Positions 53,317-63,402 of a DNA stretch of 64,000 nucleotides are shown piece after piece. The stretch spans positions 124,001 to 188,000 of the forward strand of contig NZ_JANHOF010000013.1 of assembly GCF_024498075.1 (NCBI RefSeq). Direction: 5' to 3'. The position numbers and the translations under genes were made by a program. The notes under the pieces were generated by a model. That model was not told where the DNA came from. It saw only the letters and a list, made by a program, of their open reading frames with translations, and did no database searches. The first letter of the stretch is position 1. Each line of letters begins with the position of its first letter. The DNA comes from Paenibacillus mendelii (GTDB taxonomy: Bacteria > Bacillota > Bacilli > Paenibacillales > Paenibacillaceae).

Positions 53317-56040
53317 TTAGTTAGCAGCGTTAGCGGCGATCATTTGACGGAGAACCGTCTGCAGAATACCGCCGTTGCGGTAGTAGTCGACATCGACAGT
53401 GGAGTCGAGGCGGACGCGTACCGGGAATTCAAACGTTGTACCGTCTTCGCGTGTTGCGATGACTTGTACGGCTTGACCTGGTTGCACGTCATTCGTCAGA
53501 CCTACGATATCGAATTTCTCGCGGCCGGTAATGTTGAGCGTCTTCCAGCCTTGACCCTCTTGGAACTGGAGCGGGAGAACGCCCATGCCCACGAGGTTGG
53601 AGCGGTGAATACGCTCGAAGCTTTCCGCGATGACGGCTTTGACGCCGAGCAGGAACGTACCTTTAGCCGCCCAGTCACGGGAGCTGCCTGTGCCGTACTC
53701 TTTGCCTGCCAGAACGATAAGGTTGGTGTCTTTCTTCTGATACTTCATCGATGCGTCATAGATCGACATGACTTCATCCGTTGGCAGGTAAGTCGTTACA
53801 CCGCCTTCCGTACCCGGTGCGACTTGGTTGCGGATCCGGATGTTGGCGAATGTACCGCGCATCATGACTTCATGGTTACCGCGGCGGGAGCCGTAAGAGT
53901 TGAAGTCCCGCTTGTCGACACCATGCTCAAGCAGGTACTCGCCTGCAGGGCTGTCCGTCTTGATGTTGCCTGCAGGTGAAATGTGGTCCGTCGTTACGGA
54001 ATCACTGAGCAGGGCAAGCACGTTCGAGCCTTTGATATCGGCCATGTCACTGATGCCGTCGTTGATGTTCTCGAAGAATGGCGGGTTCTGGATGTAAGTC
54101 GAGTTTGCATCCCACTCATAAATTTCGCCTTTCGGCACTTCGATTGCATTCCAACGCTCGTTCTGCGTGAAGACATTCTCGTATTTTGCACGGAACATAT
54201 CGGCATTAACGGCGTCGCGTACAGCGTCGCGAATTTCTTTGTTCGTTGGCCAAATATCTTTCAGGAAGACCGGTTGGTTCTTGCTGTCATAGCCGATTGG
54301 ATCATTAGTCAGATCGATATTAACCGTGCCCGCAAGCGCATAAGCGACAACGAGCGGCGGGGATGCAAGATAGTTTGCTTTGACTTGAGCATGAACGCGT
54401 CCTTCGAAGTTCCGGTTACCGGACAGAACGGCAGCGACCGTCATATCTTCATCGGTAATGGCTTTGCTCACTTCATCTGGAAGCGGACCGGAGTTACCGA
54501 TACAAGTCGCGCAGCCATAACCTGCAACGTGGAAGCCGAGTGCTTCGAGCGAATCCATCAAGCCGGCTTTCTTCAGGTATTCCGTAACGACGAGTGAACC
54601 CGGCGTCAGGGAGCTCTTCACGTAAGCGGGCTTCTTCAAGCCGAGCTCGGCCGCTTTCTTCGCAACAAGGCCGGCACCGATCATAACGCTCGGATTGGAC
54701 GTGTTCGTGCAGCTTGTGATGGCCGCAATGACGACTGCGCCCGTACCCATTTTGCTGACGGCTCCGTTAGGATGCTTTACTTCGACCATTTGCTCGATTT
54801 TGTTGTCGGACAGCCCGTATCCGCCTTTCTCGATTGGCGTGCGGATGATGTCGTTGAAGGATTCCTTCATCGCTGTCAGCTCTACACGGTCTTGCGGACG
54901 TTTCGGACCTGCAAGCGAAGGAACGATCGTCGACAAGTCGAGTTCCACGATATCGGTGAAGACCGGCTCAGGCGTGTCGTCGGTACGGAACATGCCTTGC
55001 GCTTTATAGTAAGCTTCAACTAGCTCAATTTGCTCTTCTGTACGGCCAGTTGCACGAAGGAAATCAAGTGCTTCGGCATCGACTGGGAAGAAGCCGATCG
55101 TTGCGCCGTATTCAGGTGCCATGTTCGCAACAGTGGCACGGTCTTCCAAACCGATGTTGGAGAGGCCTGGGCCGAAGAACTCAACAAATTTGCCGACAAC
55201 GCCTTTTTTGCGGAGAATTTGTGTAACCGTCAGCGCCAAGTCAGTTGCCGTTGCGCCTTCTGCCAAGCTGCCAGTCAGACGGAAGCCGATAACTTCCGGC
55301 GTTACGAAATAAAGGGGTTGGCCGAGCATGCCGGCTTCAGCCTCGATACCGCCAACGCCCCAGCCGACTACACCAAGACCGTTGATCATTGTAGTATGGG
55401 AGTCCGTACCAACTAGGGAATCCGGATAAACGACGGTTTCGCCGTTAACGGTTTTCGTTGCCGCCACCGATGCCAGGTACTCCAAGTTAACTTGGTGAAC
55501 GATACCTGTTGCCGGCGGTACAGCGCGGAAGTTGTCGAACGCCGTTTGAGCCCAGCGAAGGAAACGGTAGCGCTCCTCGTTACGTTCGAATTCAACGTTC
55601 ATGTTATATTCGAGGGCTTCCGGCGTACCGAAAGCATCGACCATAACGGAGTGGTCGATAACGAGATCGACGGGAACGAGCGGGTTGATTTGTTTTGGGT
55701 CTCCGCCCGATTTCTTAACGGTGTCCCGCATAGCGGCAAGGTCGACGACGACCGGTACGCCGGTAAAGTCCTGCAGAACAATACGTGCAGGAATGAATGG
55801 AATTTCTTTGTCTTCGCGGCCCTCAGCCCAGTTTGCAAGCTGTTTGACGTGCTCAGACGTAATTGCGCGTCCGTCGAATTGGCGGATAGCGGCTTCAAGC
55901 AGGACTTTAATAGAGAAAGGGAGCTTGGAGATTTGACCGAGTCCTTGCTCTTCTAACCCTTGCAAACGGTAGTAAGCGTATGGCTTGCCGCCGACTTCAA
56001 GCGAAGAACGAACGGAGTACTCGTTTTGGTGTGTTGTCAT
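53317..56040 (-). CDS. acnA: aconitate hydratase A
   Basis: A 907-residue aconitase, the TCA-cycle citrate/isocitrate isomerase. The 4Fe-4S Cys ligands are in [13 protein letters not shown] and [14 protein letters not shown], and the N-terminal [20 protein letters not shown] and C-terminal [20 protein letters not shown] motifs are intact. ATG 56040 gives the usual start; AGGAGG lies 12 bases upstream and the longer frame to 56136 has no site. A ~210-base leader carries a 17-bp palindrome matching the one before iclR. Confidence 0.95.
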   Translation of the reverse strand: MTTHQNEYSVRSSLEVGGKPYAYYRLQGLEEQGLGQISKLPFSIKVLLEAAIRQFDGRAITSEHVKQLANWAEGREDKEIPFIPARIVLQDFTGVPVVVDLAAMRDTVKKSGGDPKQINPLVPVDLVIDHSVMVDAFGTPEALEYNMNVEFERNEERYRFLRWAQTAFDNFRAVPPATGIVHQVNLEYLASVAATKTVNGETVVYPDSLVGTDSHTTMINGLGVVGWGVGGIEAEAGMLGQPLYFVTPEVIGFRLTGSLAEGATATDLALTVTQILRKKGVVGKFVEFFGPGLSNIGLEDRATVANMAPEYGATIGFFPVDAEALDFLRATGRTEEQIELVEAYYKAQGMFRTDDTPEPVFTDIVELDLSTIVPSLAGPKRPQDRVELTAMKESFNDIIRTPIEKGGYGLSDNKIEQMVEVKHPNGAVSKMGTGAVVIAAITSCTNTSNPSVMIGAGLVAKKAAELGLKKPAYVKSSLTPGSLVVTEYLKKAGLMDSLEALGFHVAGYGCATCIGNSGPLPDEVSKAITDEDMTVAAVLSGNRNFEGRVHAQVKANYLASPPLVVAYALAGTVNIDLTNDPIGYDSKNQPVFLKDIWPTNKEIRDAVRDAVNADMFRAKYENVFTQNERWNAIEVPKGEIYEWDANSTYIQNPPFFENINDGISDMADIKGSNVLALLSDSVTTDHISPAGNIKTDSPAGEYLLEHGVDKRDFNSYGSRRGNHEVMMRGTFANIRIRNQVAPGTEGGVTTYLPTDEVMSIYDASMKYQKKDTNLIVLAGKEYGTGSSRDWAAKGTFLLGVKAVIAESFERIHRSNLVGMGVLPLQFQEGQGWKTLNITGREKFDIVGLTNDVQPGQAVQVIATREDGTTFEFPVRVRLDSTVDVDYYRNGGILQTVLRQMIAANAAN

Positions 56041-56214
56041 GGTTGGATGACGCCTCCTAAAAGTTTTTTGCGATACAACTTGGCATACTTCGAAGCGAGC
56101 AAAGCATGACCAAGCGTTTTCTTGACCGAGGGTCAAGTTGAAACAGCTGCAGAGTGAGCGTGAATAGCCGCTCTTAAGCTTCGTTCATCGTTCGTGTCCC
56201 ATTCAAGTTTATTC

Positions 56215-56231
56215 GTTTCACTGAGTGAAAC
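56215..56231. promoter_or_regulatory. 17-bp palindrome in the acnA leader
   Basis: GTTTCACTGAGTGAAAC, 7-bp arms around TGA. It is about 20-36 bases downstream of the predicted acnA start point, suiting repression by roadblock. It is a near-copy of the iclR palindrome at 51147-51163. Confidence 0.7.
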
Positions 56232-56257
56232 ACGATTTCATAAAACCAACTACTCTT

Positions 56258-56287
56258 AGTATAGCGCTTTTTCGGTGCTTTCGTAAA
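56258..56287 (-). promoter_or_regulatory. predicted sigma-A promoter of acnA
   Basis: On the minus strand TTTACG (56287-56282), 18 nt, TATACT (56263-56258). Confidence 0.6.
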
Positions 56288-56417
56288 GCCGAAATAACCG
56301 TTTTTGTGCTGATTTACGATGGTATTTAGCGGATTTCGAACATTCCTCATGATTTTGCCCAAAGCCTCATATAATGAACCAACTTACCCGCCATTAGTCC
56401 TGCAGGGAGGAATCGTC

Positions 56418-57560
56418 ATGCCGCGAACGGGAAATAAACAGAAAAAGCCTGGAAGCCGGAACGCCGTTACCGCGAACCGGAGCATTGCCGCTGCAAGCCG
56501 GAGTGCCGGCCGTGAAGCGGAGGCTGTCCCGGAAGGTTGGAAAGCCACCGTACACGAATACGTGAAGCTGTATAATCAAGCGGAGATTGACCGTTATTCG
56601 CCTGCTTTGAGCGAGGTTGTGAAAGATCGTGATCACCTGTCCCGCCTCGGGCATCGTTTGGAACGGATGCGTGAGGCAGAGCTGATGCGGGGGGTTATCC
56701 CTTCAAAGAGTGAAACGAGCGCCGGTTTGCTGCACATAAGCGAATCCAGTTCCGGCTCGGAGGTTTCGGTCATGCTCGAGCTGCACATCATCAGAACCAT
56801 GGAACAGCACGGGCGCAGCTATATGGAGGAACGGTGTGAGCGGGAAAGGCTCTGGCTAGCGGCGGAGAACAGGAGTTATCGGATCGCGAGAATCGAGCCA
56901 TTGGTGCTCGAACGGCGCCCCCGGTATGGCATGCAGCAGCAGCTCGGCATGCTCTATACGTCCGATGACCATTCGGAGGAAAATTATAATACGGCCTCAA
57001 TCCCCTTTATCAACGTGGACATGATACCTAACTTCAAACAACAGCGTCAAGGCGTCCGATATCGGCGGGATTTGGCCGCAGCGTATGCCGATCGGTGGTG
57101 GAATGAAGCGAATCCGGCTTACGAGAATTTTGACGTCAACTGCACGAATTATGTGTCCCAGTGCCTCTTTGCAGGGCAAGCGCCGATGAACTATACTGGT
57201 AAAAGGGCTGCGGGCTGGTGGTATCGCGGCCGCAGCGGCGGCCGTGAGCAATGGTCGTACAGCTGGGCTGTATCGAATGCGCTTCAGCTCCATTTATCTG
57301 CGGCCAGGCGTGATGGACTGCGGGCTACCGTGGTAGATTCACCGGAACAGCTCGCCCTCGGCGATGTTATCGTATATGACTGGGGAGGCGATGGCCGCTA
57401 TCAGCATAGTACGGTCGTCACGGCCTTTGACTCGAGCGGAATGCCGCTCGTGAATGCGAATACCGTCGCAAGCCGGCATCGTTATTGGGATTATCGGGAT
57501 TCCTATGCTTGGACGGAGCAGACACGTTACCGTTTTTTTCACATTGCCGACGAGTTATAA
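56418..57560 (+). CDS. amidase-domain protein (amidase_6 type)
   Basis: A 380-residue protein with a basic N-terminus, a helical charged middle and a C-terminal putative amidase domain. NVNCTNYVSQCLFAG-type segment (NCTNYVSQCL) carries the likely catalytic Cys, GDVIVYDWGGDGRYQHSTVV the His, and HRYWDYRDSYAWTEQTRYRF the end of the domain. Similar B. subtilis proteins (YhbB) have unknown substrates, perhaps peptidoglycan peptides. No signal peptide is seen. ATG 56418 follows CAGGGAGG. Confidence 0.78.
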   Translation: MPRTGNKQKKPGSRNAVTANRSIAAASRSAGREAEAVPEGWKATVHEYVKLYNQAEIDRYSPALSEVVKDRDHLSRLGHRLERMREAELMRGVIPSKSETSAGLLHISESSSGSEVSVMLELHIIRTMEQHGRSYMEERCERERLWLAAENRSYRIARIEPLVLERRPRYGMQQQLGMLYTSDDHSEENYNTASIPFINVDMIPNFKQQRQGVRYRRDLAAAYADRWWNEANPAYENFDVNCTNYVSQCLFAGQAPMNYTGKRAAGWWYRGRSGGREQWSYSWAVSNALQLHLSAARRDGLRATVVDSPEQLALGDVIVYDWGGDGRYQHSTVVTAFDSSGMPLVNANTVASRHRYWDYRDSYAWTEQTRYRFFHIADEL

Positions 57561-57619
57561 GGGGCCAATGCATGTAAGCCATCTATCGTGGGAAATTATA
57601 CGTAACCGGAGGATTAGCC

Positions 57620-58732
57620 ATGGGTGAGAAAGTGCGCGTAGGGCTCGTTTATGGAGGGCGCTCGGGCGAACACGAAGTTTCGCTGCAAACCGCGTTAGCG
57701 GTCATGAAAGCTTTTAATTACGACAAGTATGAAATTAAACCTTTCTATATTACCAAAATAGGGGAATGGCGATCCGGTCAGACGCTGCTTGCACCGCCGG
57801 CCGACGTGGAGATGCTGCGTCTGGCAGGGGATCATGGCCAGTCAGGCACCGATGCCTTAATGCCAATATTTAACGGTCTTTCGGGGGAGAGCGGCTCCGG
57901 AACCGATGCGAAGCCCATTGATGTCGTCTTCCCGCTGCTGCACGGCACGTTCGGTGAAGACGGCACGATTCAGGGCATGCTGGAGATGGCCAATATTCCT
58001 TACGTAGGCGCAGGTGTACTCGCTTCGTCAGTGGGTATGGACAAGATTATGATGAAGAAGGTATTCGCGCAGGAAGGTCTGCCGCAATGCATCTTCCGCT
58101 TTTTCAATCGTACGCAGTGGGAGAAGGATCCGGCTTTCTTCATTATGGAGATCGAGGTTGCGCTCGGCTACCCTTGCTTCATTAAACCGGCTAATCTGGG
58201 CTCCAGCGTCGGTATTTCCAAAGCGGGCAACCGCGTGGAGCTGATTGCTGCGATCGATTACGCCTTCCGCTTCGACCGGAAGGTCATCGTGGAAGAGTTC
58301 ATCGATGCGCGGGAAGTTGAAGTGAGCGTGCTTGGCAACGATGAGCCGCGCGCATCTGTGCCCGGTGAAATTGCTTCATCTAATGAATTCTACGATTACA
58401 AAGCCAAGTATACGGACGGCAAGTCCACGATGCATATTCCTGCGAATATTCCCAATGAGACGGCGGAGGCGCTGCGCGACATGGCGATTCGCGCGTTCCA
58501 GTCGATTGATGGGTCGGGTCTATCACGCGTAGATTTCTTCCTGCGCAAAGAGGATGGCCGATTGTTCATTAACGAAGTGAACACCATGCCAGGCTTTACT
58601 CCATTCAGCATGTACCCGCTTATGTGGAGGGAAACCGGCGTTCCGTACGCTGAGCTGCTGGACACGCTCATTAATCTAGCCTTGGACCGCCATGCAGAGA
58701 AGCAGCGGATCGACTTCAGCGGCGCAGAGTAA
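57620..58732 (+). CDS. ddl: D-alanine--D-alanine ligase
   Basis: A 370-residue ATP-grasp ligase making D-Ala-D-Ala for peptidoglycan. VGLVYGGRSGEHEVSLQTA is the N-terminal signature, LLHGTFGEDGTIQGMLE follows, and the ATP-grasp Glu/Asn metal ligands are in FINEVNTMPGFTPFSMYP. Tyr in EFYDYKAKY suggests D-Ala-D-Ala rather than D-Ala-D-lactate specificity. AACCGGAGG precedes ATG 57620. Confidence 0.94.
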   Translation: MGEKVRVGLVYGGRSGEHEVSLQTALAVMKAFNYDKYEIKPFYITKIGEWRSGQTLLAPPADVEMLRLAGDHGQSGTDALMPIFNGLSGESGSGTDAKPIDVVFPLLHGTFGEDGTIQGMLEMANIPYVGAGVLASSVGMDKIMMKKVFAQEGLPQCIFRFFNRTQWEKDPAFFIMEIEVALGYPCFIKPANLGSSVGISKAGNRVELIAAIDYAFRFDRKVIVEEFIDAREVEVSVLGNDEPRASVPGEIASSNEFYDYKAKYTDGKSTMHIPANIPNETAEALRDMAIRAFQSIDGSGLSRVDFFLRKEDGRLFINEVNTMPGFTPFSMYPLMWRETGVPYAELLDTLINLALDRHAEKQRIDFSGAE

Positions 58733-58799
58733 GTTACTTACAGCTTGCAGGGTTTCTCTTGTTGCTGAAAATGGCAAGAAACTCTAGAAATAAATTAGT

Positions 58800-58832
58800 G
58801 TTAGATGGCGGCCAATCCGCCGTCTCTAACGC
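58800..58832. repeat. hairpin between ddl and next gene
   Basis: GTGTTAGATGGCGG pairs with CCGCCGTCTCTAACGC (imperfect) over CCAAT, with no T-run. An imperfect AGGGTTTCT/AGAAACTCT stem at 58749-58786 precedes it and may be the ddl terminator. Confidence 0.45.
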
Positions 58833-58899
58833 TTAAGCTGGACAAGCTTCATAGCGTCAGGAGAGCCTGTACTAGGCAGAAGAAACGGAGGTTAGGGAA

Positions 58900-59217
58900 A
58901 TGGGATTCCAAACGGAGTTTAATTCGGTCTGCAAGTTCAAGTCCGCCCAGGAGCTGTACGAGTTGATGGAGTATGGGAAGTGTAAGATGGTCAAGAGCGG
59001 CTTCCGTATTTATCCGACCGGCCAGAAGGTAATCGCATATACACCGGAGAATAAGGCGGCTGCGATTGTACGCATCTCCGCATCGATTGCCGAAATCAAC
59101 TTCCAAGGCAGCGAGATCACATCGGTGGAGATGGAGCTCGTGCGGAAGCTGACGGAGGAAGAGTCGCGGGTACAGACCGCACTTGCGCACGAGATGTTTT
59201 TCGGAGAACACGAATGA
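58900..59217 (+). CDS. conserved hypothetical protein coupled to uvsE
   Basis: A 105-residue soluble protein (MGFQTEFNSVCKFKSAQELY; GFRIYPTGQKVIAYTPENKA). GGAGGTTAGGGA precedes the ATG. Its stop overlaps the uvsE start (ATGA), so the two are translated together and may act together. Family not recognised. Confidence 0.65.
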   Translation: MGFQTEFNSVCKFKSAQELYELMEYGKCKMVKSGFRIYPTGQKVIAYTPENKAAAIVRISASIAEINFQGSEITSVEMELVRKLTEEESRVQTALAHEMFFGEHE

Positions 59218-60239
59218 TTGTCCGCTTCGGCTTCGTCGCGATGACCATGATGCTGGAGAATGCGTCACCGTCCAGGACGATGACGTTCGCCAACTTTTCG
59301 AAGCTGGCCGACCGTGATGCCGCGCTTCGTAAGCTGGAGCGGATTTCAGAGGAAAACCTGCATAACACCTTGCGTATGCTGCGCCACTGTGTTGCTCACG
59401 ACATCAAGGTATATCGTTTCTCATCCAAGCTCATCCCGCTTGCTACACATGAAGCGTTAGCCGATTGGCAGCCGTGGCCCGCACTCGCAGACAGCTTTGC
59501 CGAAATCGGCAGCTTCGTGAAGACGAACGGGATGCGGGTCTCGTTCCATCCCGATCACTTCTGCGTATTCAGCACGCCGAGGCCTGAAGTGCTCGATAAG
59601 TCCAAGCAGGATTTGGCATATCACCTGAAGATGCTGGACGCAATGGGGCTGGATGAGCGGGCCAAATGCAATATCCATGTCGGCGGAGCATACGGAGATA
59701 AGCAGGGCTCCGCCCAGCGGTTCGTGCGGCAGTTCGGCTCCTTGCCGGATCGCTACCGGAGCCGGGTCACACTCGAGAACGATGACAAGACCTTTACGGC
59801 ACGCGAGACGCTGGAGGCGGCGGAAGCGGTGGGCACGCCCATGGTGCTGGACATCCATCATCATGCTGTGAATGATGGCGGAGAAAGCAGCTCGGCGTTG
59901 TATGGAGACTTATGGCCGCGCATCCTGCGTACATGGAATCCCCAGTATGTCGGAGAGGGAGAACGCGAGGCGGTGTTTGAAGACCGCCTAGCACCTAAGC
60001 TTCACTTATCCAGCCCCAAGAACGAGAAGGATCCAAGAGGCCACGCCGACAATGTCGATGCGGGTCCTGTCACCCGTTTTCTGCGTGAGGTGTCGGGGTC
60101 GGTCGATCGTCTGGATTGCATGCTGGAGGCTAAACACAAAGATGCCGCGCTATTGCGGCTCATGGATGATCTCCGCCAACTGGAAAAGGCCGGCGAAGGC
60201 ATTCGTGTCATTGACGGGGCGACCGTCGAAGTGTTCTAA
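59214..60239 (+). CDS. uvsE: UV DNA damage endonuclease
   Basis: A 341-residue UvsE with a TIM-barrel. It nicks DNA 5' of UV photoproducts as an alternative excision pathway. Metal-binding residues are in VSFHPDHFCVF, NIHVGGAYGDKQG, VTLENDDKTF and LDIHHHAVNDG, and the N-terminus VRFGFVAMTM is typical. The gene overlaps the preceding hypothetical gene by 4 bases. Confidence 0.92.
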   Translation: MIVRFGFVAMTMMLENASPSRTMTFANFSKLADRDAALRKLERISEENLHNTLRMLRHCVAHDIKVYRFSSKLIPLATHEALADWQPWPALADSFAEIGSFVKTNGMRVSFHPDHFCVFSTPRPEVLDKSKQDLAYHLKMLDAMGLDERAKCNIHVGGAYGDKQGSAQRFVRQFGSLPDRYRSRVTLENDDKTFTARETLEAAEAVGTPMVLDIHHHAVNDGGESSSALYGDLWPRILRTWNPQYVGEGEREAVFEDRLAPKLHLSSPKNEKDPRGHADNVDAGPVTRFLREVSGSVDRLDCMLEAKHKDAALLRLMDDLRQLEKAGEGIRVIDGATVEVF

Positions 60240-60253
60240 ATGCGTGGACAAGC

Positions 60254-60282
60254 TTGATATTCTGCTTGAAATGGGTTATTTT
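60254..60282 (+). promoter_or_regulatory. sigma-A promoter for fabI
   Basis: TTGATA (60254-60259), 17 nt, TATTTT (60277-60282), about 50 bases before the fabI start. Confidence 0.6.
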
Positions 60283-60333
60283 GGAACAAGATCGAACTAA
60301 TAATTCCCGTCAGGGAGAGGGGGATTTCCGGTT

Positions 60334-61104
60334 ATGAACGGATTGATGAGCGGTAAGAATGTGCTCGTAATGGGCGTCGCGAATGATCGCAGTATTGCTT
60401 GGGCAATCGCGCAGTCGTTGGCGGCTCAAGGTGCTAAGCTGGCTTTTACATACGAGAACGAACGCGTGCAGGAGCGTGTCCGCAAGCTGGCTGATACGAT
60501 TCCAGGCTCGGTTCTGATGCAATGCAATGTGACGGTCGATGAAGAAATTGATGCGCTTGCAGCGGAATTGAAGGAGCACTTTGGCGTGGTGCACGGTCTC
60601 GTGCACAGCATCGCATTCGCCAAGTCGGAGGAATTGGACGGGATGTATGTGGATTCCTCGCGTGCGGGGTTTGCGCTTGCGCATGATATTAGTGCTTACT
60701 CGCTTACGGCAGTGGCACAGCGTATCTATCCGCTGATGACCGAAGGCGGCAGCATGATGACGATGACGTACCTGGGCGCAGAACGCGCGCTCCGCAATTA
60801 CAACGTCATGGGCGTTGCCAAAGCGGCATTGGAAGCATCGGTTCGCTACTTGGCGGCTGATCTGGGACAATTCAACATCCGCGTGAATGCCGTATCCGCA
60901 GGTCCGCTTCGGACGCTTGCAGCCAAAGGCATCAAAGACTTCAACTCGATTCTCCATCAAGTGGAAGAGAAAGCACCGATGCGGCGCGCGACGGAAGCGG
61001 CTGAAGTTGGCGACACGGCGATGTTCCTGCTCAGCAATCTCTCACGCGGCATTACGGGCGAAATCATCTACTGCGATAACGGTTATAACATCGTAGGCGT
61101 ATAA
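60334..61104 (+). CDS. fabI: enoyl-[acyl-carrier-protein] reductase (NADH)
   Basis: A 256-residue FabI, the final reduction in each fatty-acid elongation cycle. NVLVMGVANDRSIAWAIAQS is the NAD-binding start, SIAFAKSEEL follows, the catalytic Tyr/Lys lie in TYLGAERALRNYNVMGVAKA, and AGPLRTLAAKGI is typical. ATG 60334 follows GAGAGGGGG; a second ATG at 60346 would also be acceptable. A terminator follows. Confidence 0.94.
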   Translation: MNGLMSGKNVLVMGVANDRSIAWAIAQSLAAQGAKLAFTYENERVQERVRKLADTIPGSVLMQCNVTVDEEIDALAAELKEHFGVVHGLVHSIAFAKSEELDGMYVDSSRAGFALAHDISAYSLTAVAQRIYPLMTEGGSMMTMTYLGAERALRNYNVMGVAKAALEASVRYLAADLGQFNIRVNAVSAGPLRTLAAKGIKDFNSILHQVEEKAPMRRATEAAEVGDTAMFLLSNLSRGITGEIIYCDNGYNIVGV

Positions 61105-61121
61105 ACTTTTAACAGATAACC

Positions 61122-61162
61122 GACCGCTTTCCGGCAGCACCGGGAAGCGGTCTCTCATTTTA
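61122..61162 (+). terminator. intrinsic terminator after fabI
   Basis: GACCGCTTTCCGG (61122-61134) pairs with CCGGGAAGCGGTC (61140-61152), followed by TCTCATTTT. Confidence 0.85.
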
Positions 61163-61293
61163 TAATGGGAAGTGAAGACTGCTGGTGGTAGAGAACCTAT
61201 TATGGTTAACGTATCGGATGATCCATCCCATTAACGATTTACGGGATCAATATTGGATATAATGAAGGTCAGAAGAAGGAAGTGACATACGTT

Positions 61294-62115
61294 GTGATAG
61301 AGCTTGCGCTGCTTGTCCTTCTCGGACTGGTTGCTGCCGTGTTCGGGAGCATTGTCGGCCTCGGCGGCGGCATTATTATCGTACCGGCACTTATGCTGCT
61401 CGGACCACAGCTAACGGGGGCCGAGATCGATCATGCGACGGCGGTTGGAACATCGCTTGCCGTGCTCATTGTAACGGCACTGGCATCCACACTGACGTAT
61501 GCGAAGCAGAAGAGGGTTGACTTTAAGAGCGGCTGGATGCTGTTTATTACGAGCGGTCCGGCGGCTATGGTGGGATCTGCGCTGACCGGCAGCCTGAAGA
61601 ACGGCGTTTTTCAATTGGTCTTCGGTTTATTCATGCTCGCAATGGCGGCGCTGCTGATCGCCCGTGATTATATGAAGCCAATCTCAAGAAAGTGGCCGGT
61701 ACAGCGGACCTTCACGGATGCCAATGGCATTACGCATTCGTATGGTTATGCGATCATACCCGCACTTGCAGTAGGATTAGGGGTCGGGCTTATATCGGGC
61801 TTATTCGGAATTGGCGGCGGCTCGCTGTTCGTGCCCGTGATGGTGCTGCTGTTTCGCTTTCCGCCGCATCTGGCCACTGCAACGTCGATGTTTGTTATCT
61901 TTTTATCCTCCATACTGGGGAGCGGCGTCCATGCCTGGCTTGGCGAGACGGATTACTGGCTCGTGCTGGCGCTTGTGCCGGGCGCATGGATCGGTGGTAT
62001 GCTTGGCGCATATATAGCGGGGCGCATGACCGGCAAAGGCGTGCTGTGGCTGCTAAGAGTGACGCTTGTGCTGCTGGCCGTAGAATTAATCATCGAGGGA
62101 ATGGCTCGTTTGTAA
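61294..62115 (+). CDS. TauE/SafE family membrane transporter
   Basis: A 273-residue TauE/SafE (DUF81) protein with about eight membrane helices in two repeats, each with the family motif (FGSIVGLGGGIIIVPALMLL and LISGLFGIGGGSLFVPVMVL). Members export sulfite, sulfoacetate or similar anions; the substrate here is unknown. GTG 61294 is preferred to GTG 61282, which touches the AGAAGGA site. Alone between fabI and the suhB-like gene. Confidence 0.85.
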   Translation: MIELALLVLLGLVAAVFGSIVGLGGGIIIVPALMLLGPQLTGAEIDHATAVGTSLAVLIVTALASTLTYAKQKRVDFKSGWMLFITSGPAAMVGSALTGSLKNGVFQLVFGLFMLAMAALLIARDYMKPISRKWPVQRTFTDANGITHSYGYAIIPALAVGLGVGLISGLFGIGGGSLFVPVMVLLFRFPPHLATATSMFVIFLSSILGSGVHAWLGETDYWLVLALVPGAWIGGMLGAYIAGRMTGKGVLWLLRVTLVLLAVELIIEGMARL

Positions 62116-62219
62116 CGGTAACGCTTAGATCGGCTCAGACATTCGGGCGAAACTTTGGTAGACAAGCGGCGTATAGTAGTAAGGCAAGCTAAACTAAACT
62201 GAACGCATAGGAAAGTAGT

Positions 62220-63083
62220 GTGATAACCGTGAGTGACCAGCAATCGAATTTCGCGGTGGGAAGCAAAAGCTTTACCGCTGTGGCCATTAACTGCGCTGCT
62301 AAAGCGGGCGAATGGATCAAAACCAAACTTGGTAATTATACAAGCCTTTCATTAAAATATTCGGCACAGGACTTAGTTACGGAAGTGGATAAGGGCTCGG
62401 AAACGATGATTCGCAATCTTATTCATACCCATTTTCCCGATCACTCGTTTCTGGGTGAAGAGGGCGTGGAGCCAGGGCCGGAGGCCTCTGAGAAGGCGCT
62501 GCAGCGGGTGCGGGATGCCGAATATCTATGGATTGTGGATCCGGTTGACGGGACGACGAACTTCGTACACGGATTTCCGTTCTTCTCTGTCTCGATAGCG
62601 CTTTCGTATAAAGGTGAGGTCATCGTAGGAGTCGTGTATGACCCAATGCGGGATGAGTTATTCGTCGCGGAGAAAGGCAAGGGTGCCTATGTGCGCGGCC
62701 GACGGATGGAAGTATCGTCCGATGCGGCGCTGAGCAAGAGCTTGATCGCCACCGGCTTCCCGGCGGATCCGCATTATGCGCTGCCGATGAATATGAAGGG
62801 GCTCCAGGCGCTCGTTCCTCAGGTGCGTAATGTGAGATCCGGAGGCTCGGCTGCACTTCACATGGCATACGTCGCGTCCGGACGACTAAGTGGATTCTGG
62901 GAATTCGGACTGAATTCATGGGATTTGGCCGCCGGGGCGCTTCTTGTGACGGAGTCTGGCGGAAAGGTAACGGACACGAAGGGGGCTCCTTACGATCTTG
63001 GCGTACGGAATGTCGTGGCGACGAACGGGCATATCCATGAGGAAATGCTCACCGCGCTGGCCAAAGCCGATGCAGCCGGTTAG
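62220..63083 (+). CDS. suhB: inositol monophosphatase family protein
   Basis: A 287-residue SuhB/IMPase. Metal-binding residues are in [30 protein letters not shown] and [20 protein letters not shown]. It dephosphorylates inositol phosphate or related sugar phosphates. Start is ambiguous: GTG 62220 is 4 bases after AGGAAAG and GTG 62229 is 13 after; both are in frame. A terminator follows at 63213. Confidence 0.88.
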   Translation: MITVSDQQSNFAVGSKSFTAVAINCAAKAGEWIKTKLGNYTSLSLKYSAQDLVTEVDKGSETMIRNLIHTHFPDHSFLGEEGVEPGPEASEKALQRVRDAEYLWIVDPVDGTTNFVHGFPFFSVSIALSYKGEVIVGVVYDPMRDELFVAEKGKGAYVRGRRMEVSSDAALSKSLIATGFPADPHYALPMNMKGLQALVPQVRNVRSGGSAALHMAYVASGRLSGFWEFGLNSWDLAAGALLVTESGGKVTDTKGAPYDLGVRNVVATNGHIHEEMLTALAKADAAG

Positions 63084-63212
63084 CTGCGCAGGGTTGGTAA
63101 AAAGCACAAGCTGCAATAGGAAGAGACATTACAATCTTTATGAACAGACCTGCCAGTTGCAGCATCCGGATAACTTTTATACACAGTAACGAACAAATAA
63201 TAGCGCAAAAAG

Positions 63213-63246
63213 TCCCGCTGACCACAATGGCCAACGGGATTTTTTT
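63213..63246 (+). terminator. intrinsic terminator after suhB
   Basis: TCCCGCTG and the CAACGGGA arm with an inner CCA/TGG stem, followed by TTTTTTT. Confidence 0.75.
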
Positions 63247-63402
63247 GCATTACATACTCAAGGCCGTTTTCGCATTGTTCACATCGTTTGCAAGGAGTTT
63301 GTTCTAAGTGGTAAGACGGGTAGAATCCACGTTGATACATAAAATAGAATATTTCTCCATGCAGATTAATGGCGTTATTAAGTTGCTTTTGAAACGTTTC
63401 CC
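63247..63402. other. short intergenic region
   Basis: No gene, promoter or structured element that I can support. Confidence 0.4.

Noticed and set aside
60280-60310. FapR operator before fabI
   Set aside because: The sequence near TTAGTTCGATC (minus strand) shares less than half of the TTAGTACCTGATACTAA consensus.
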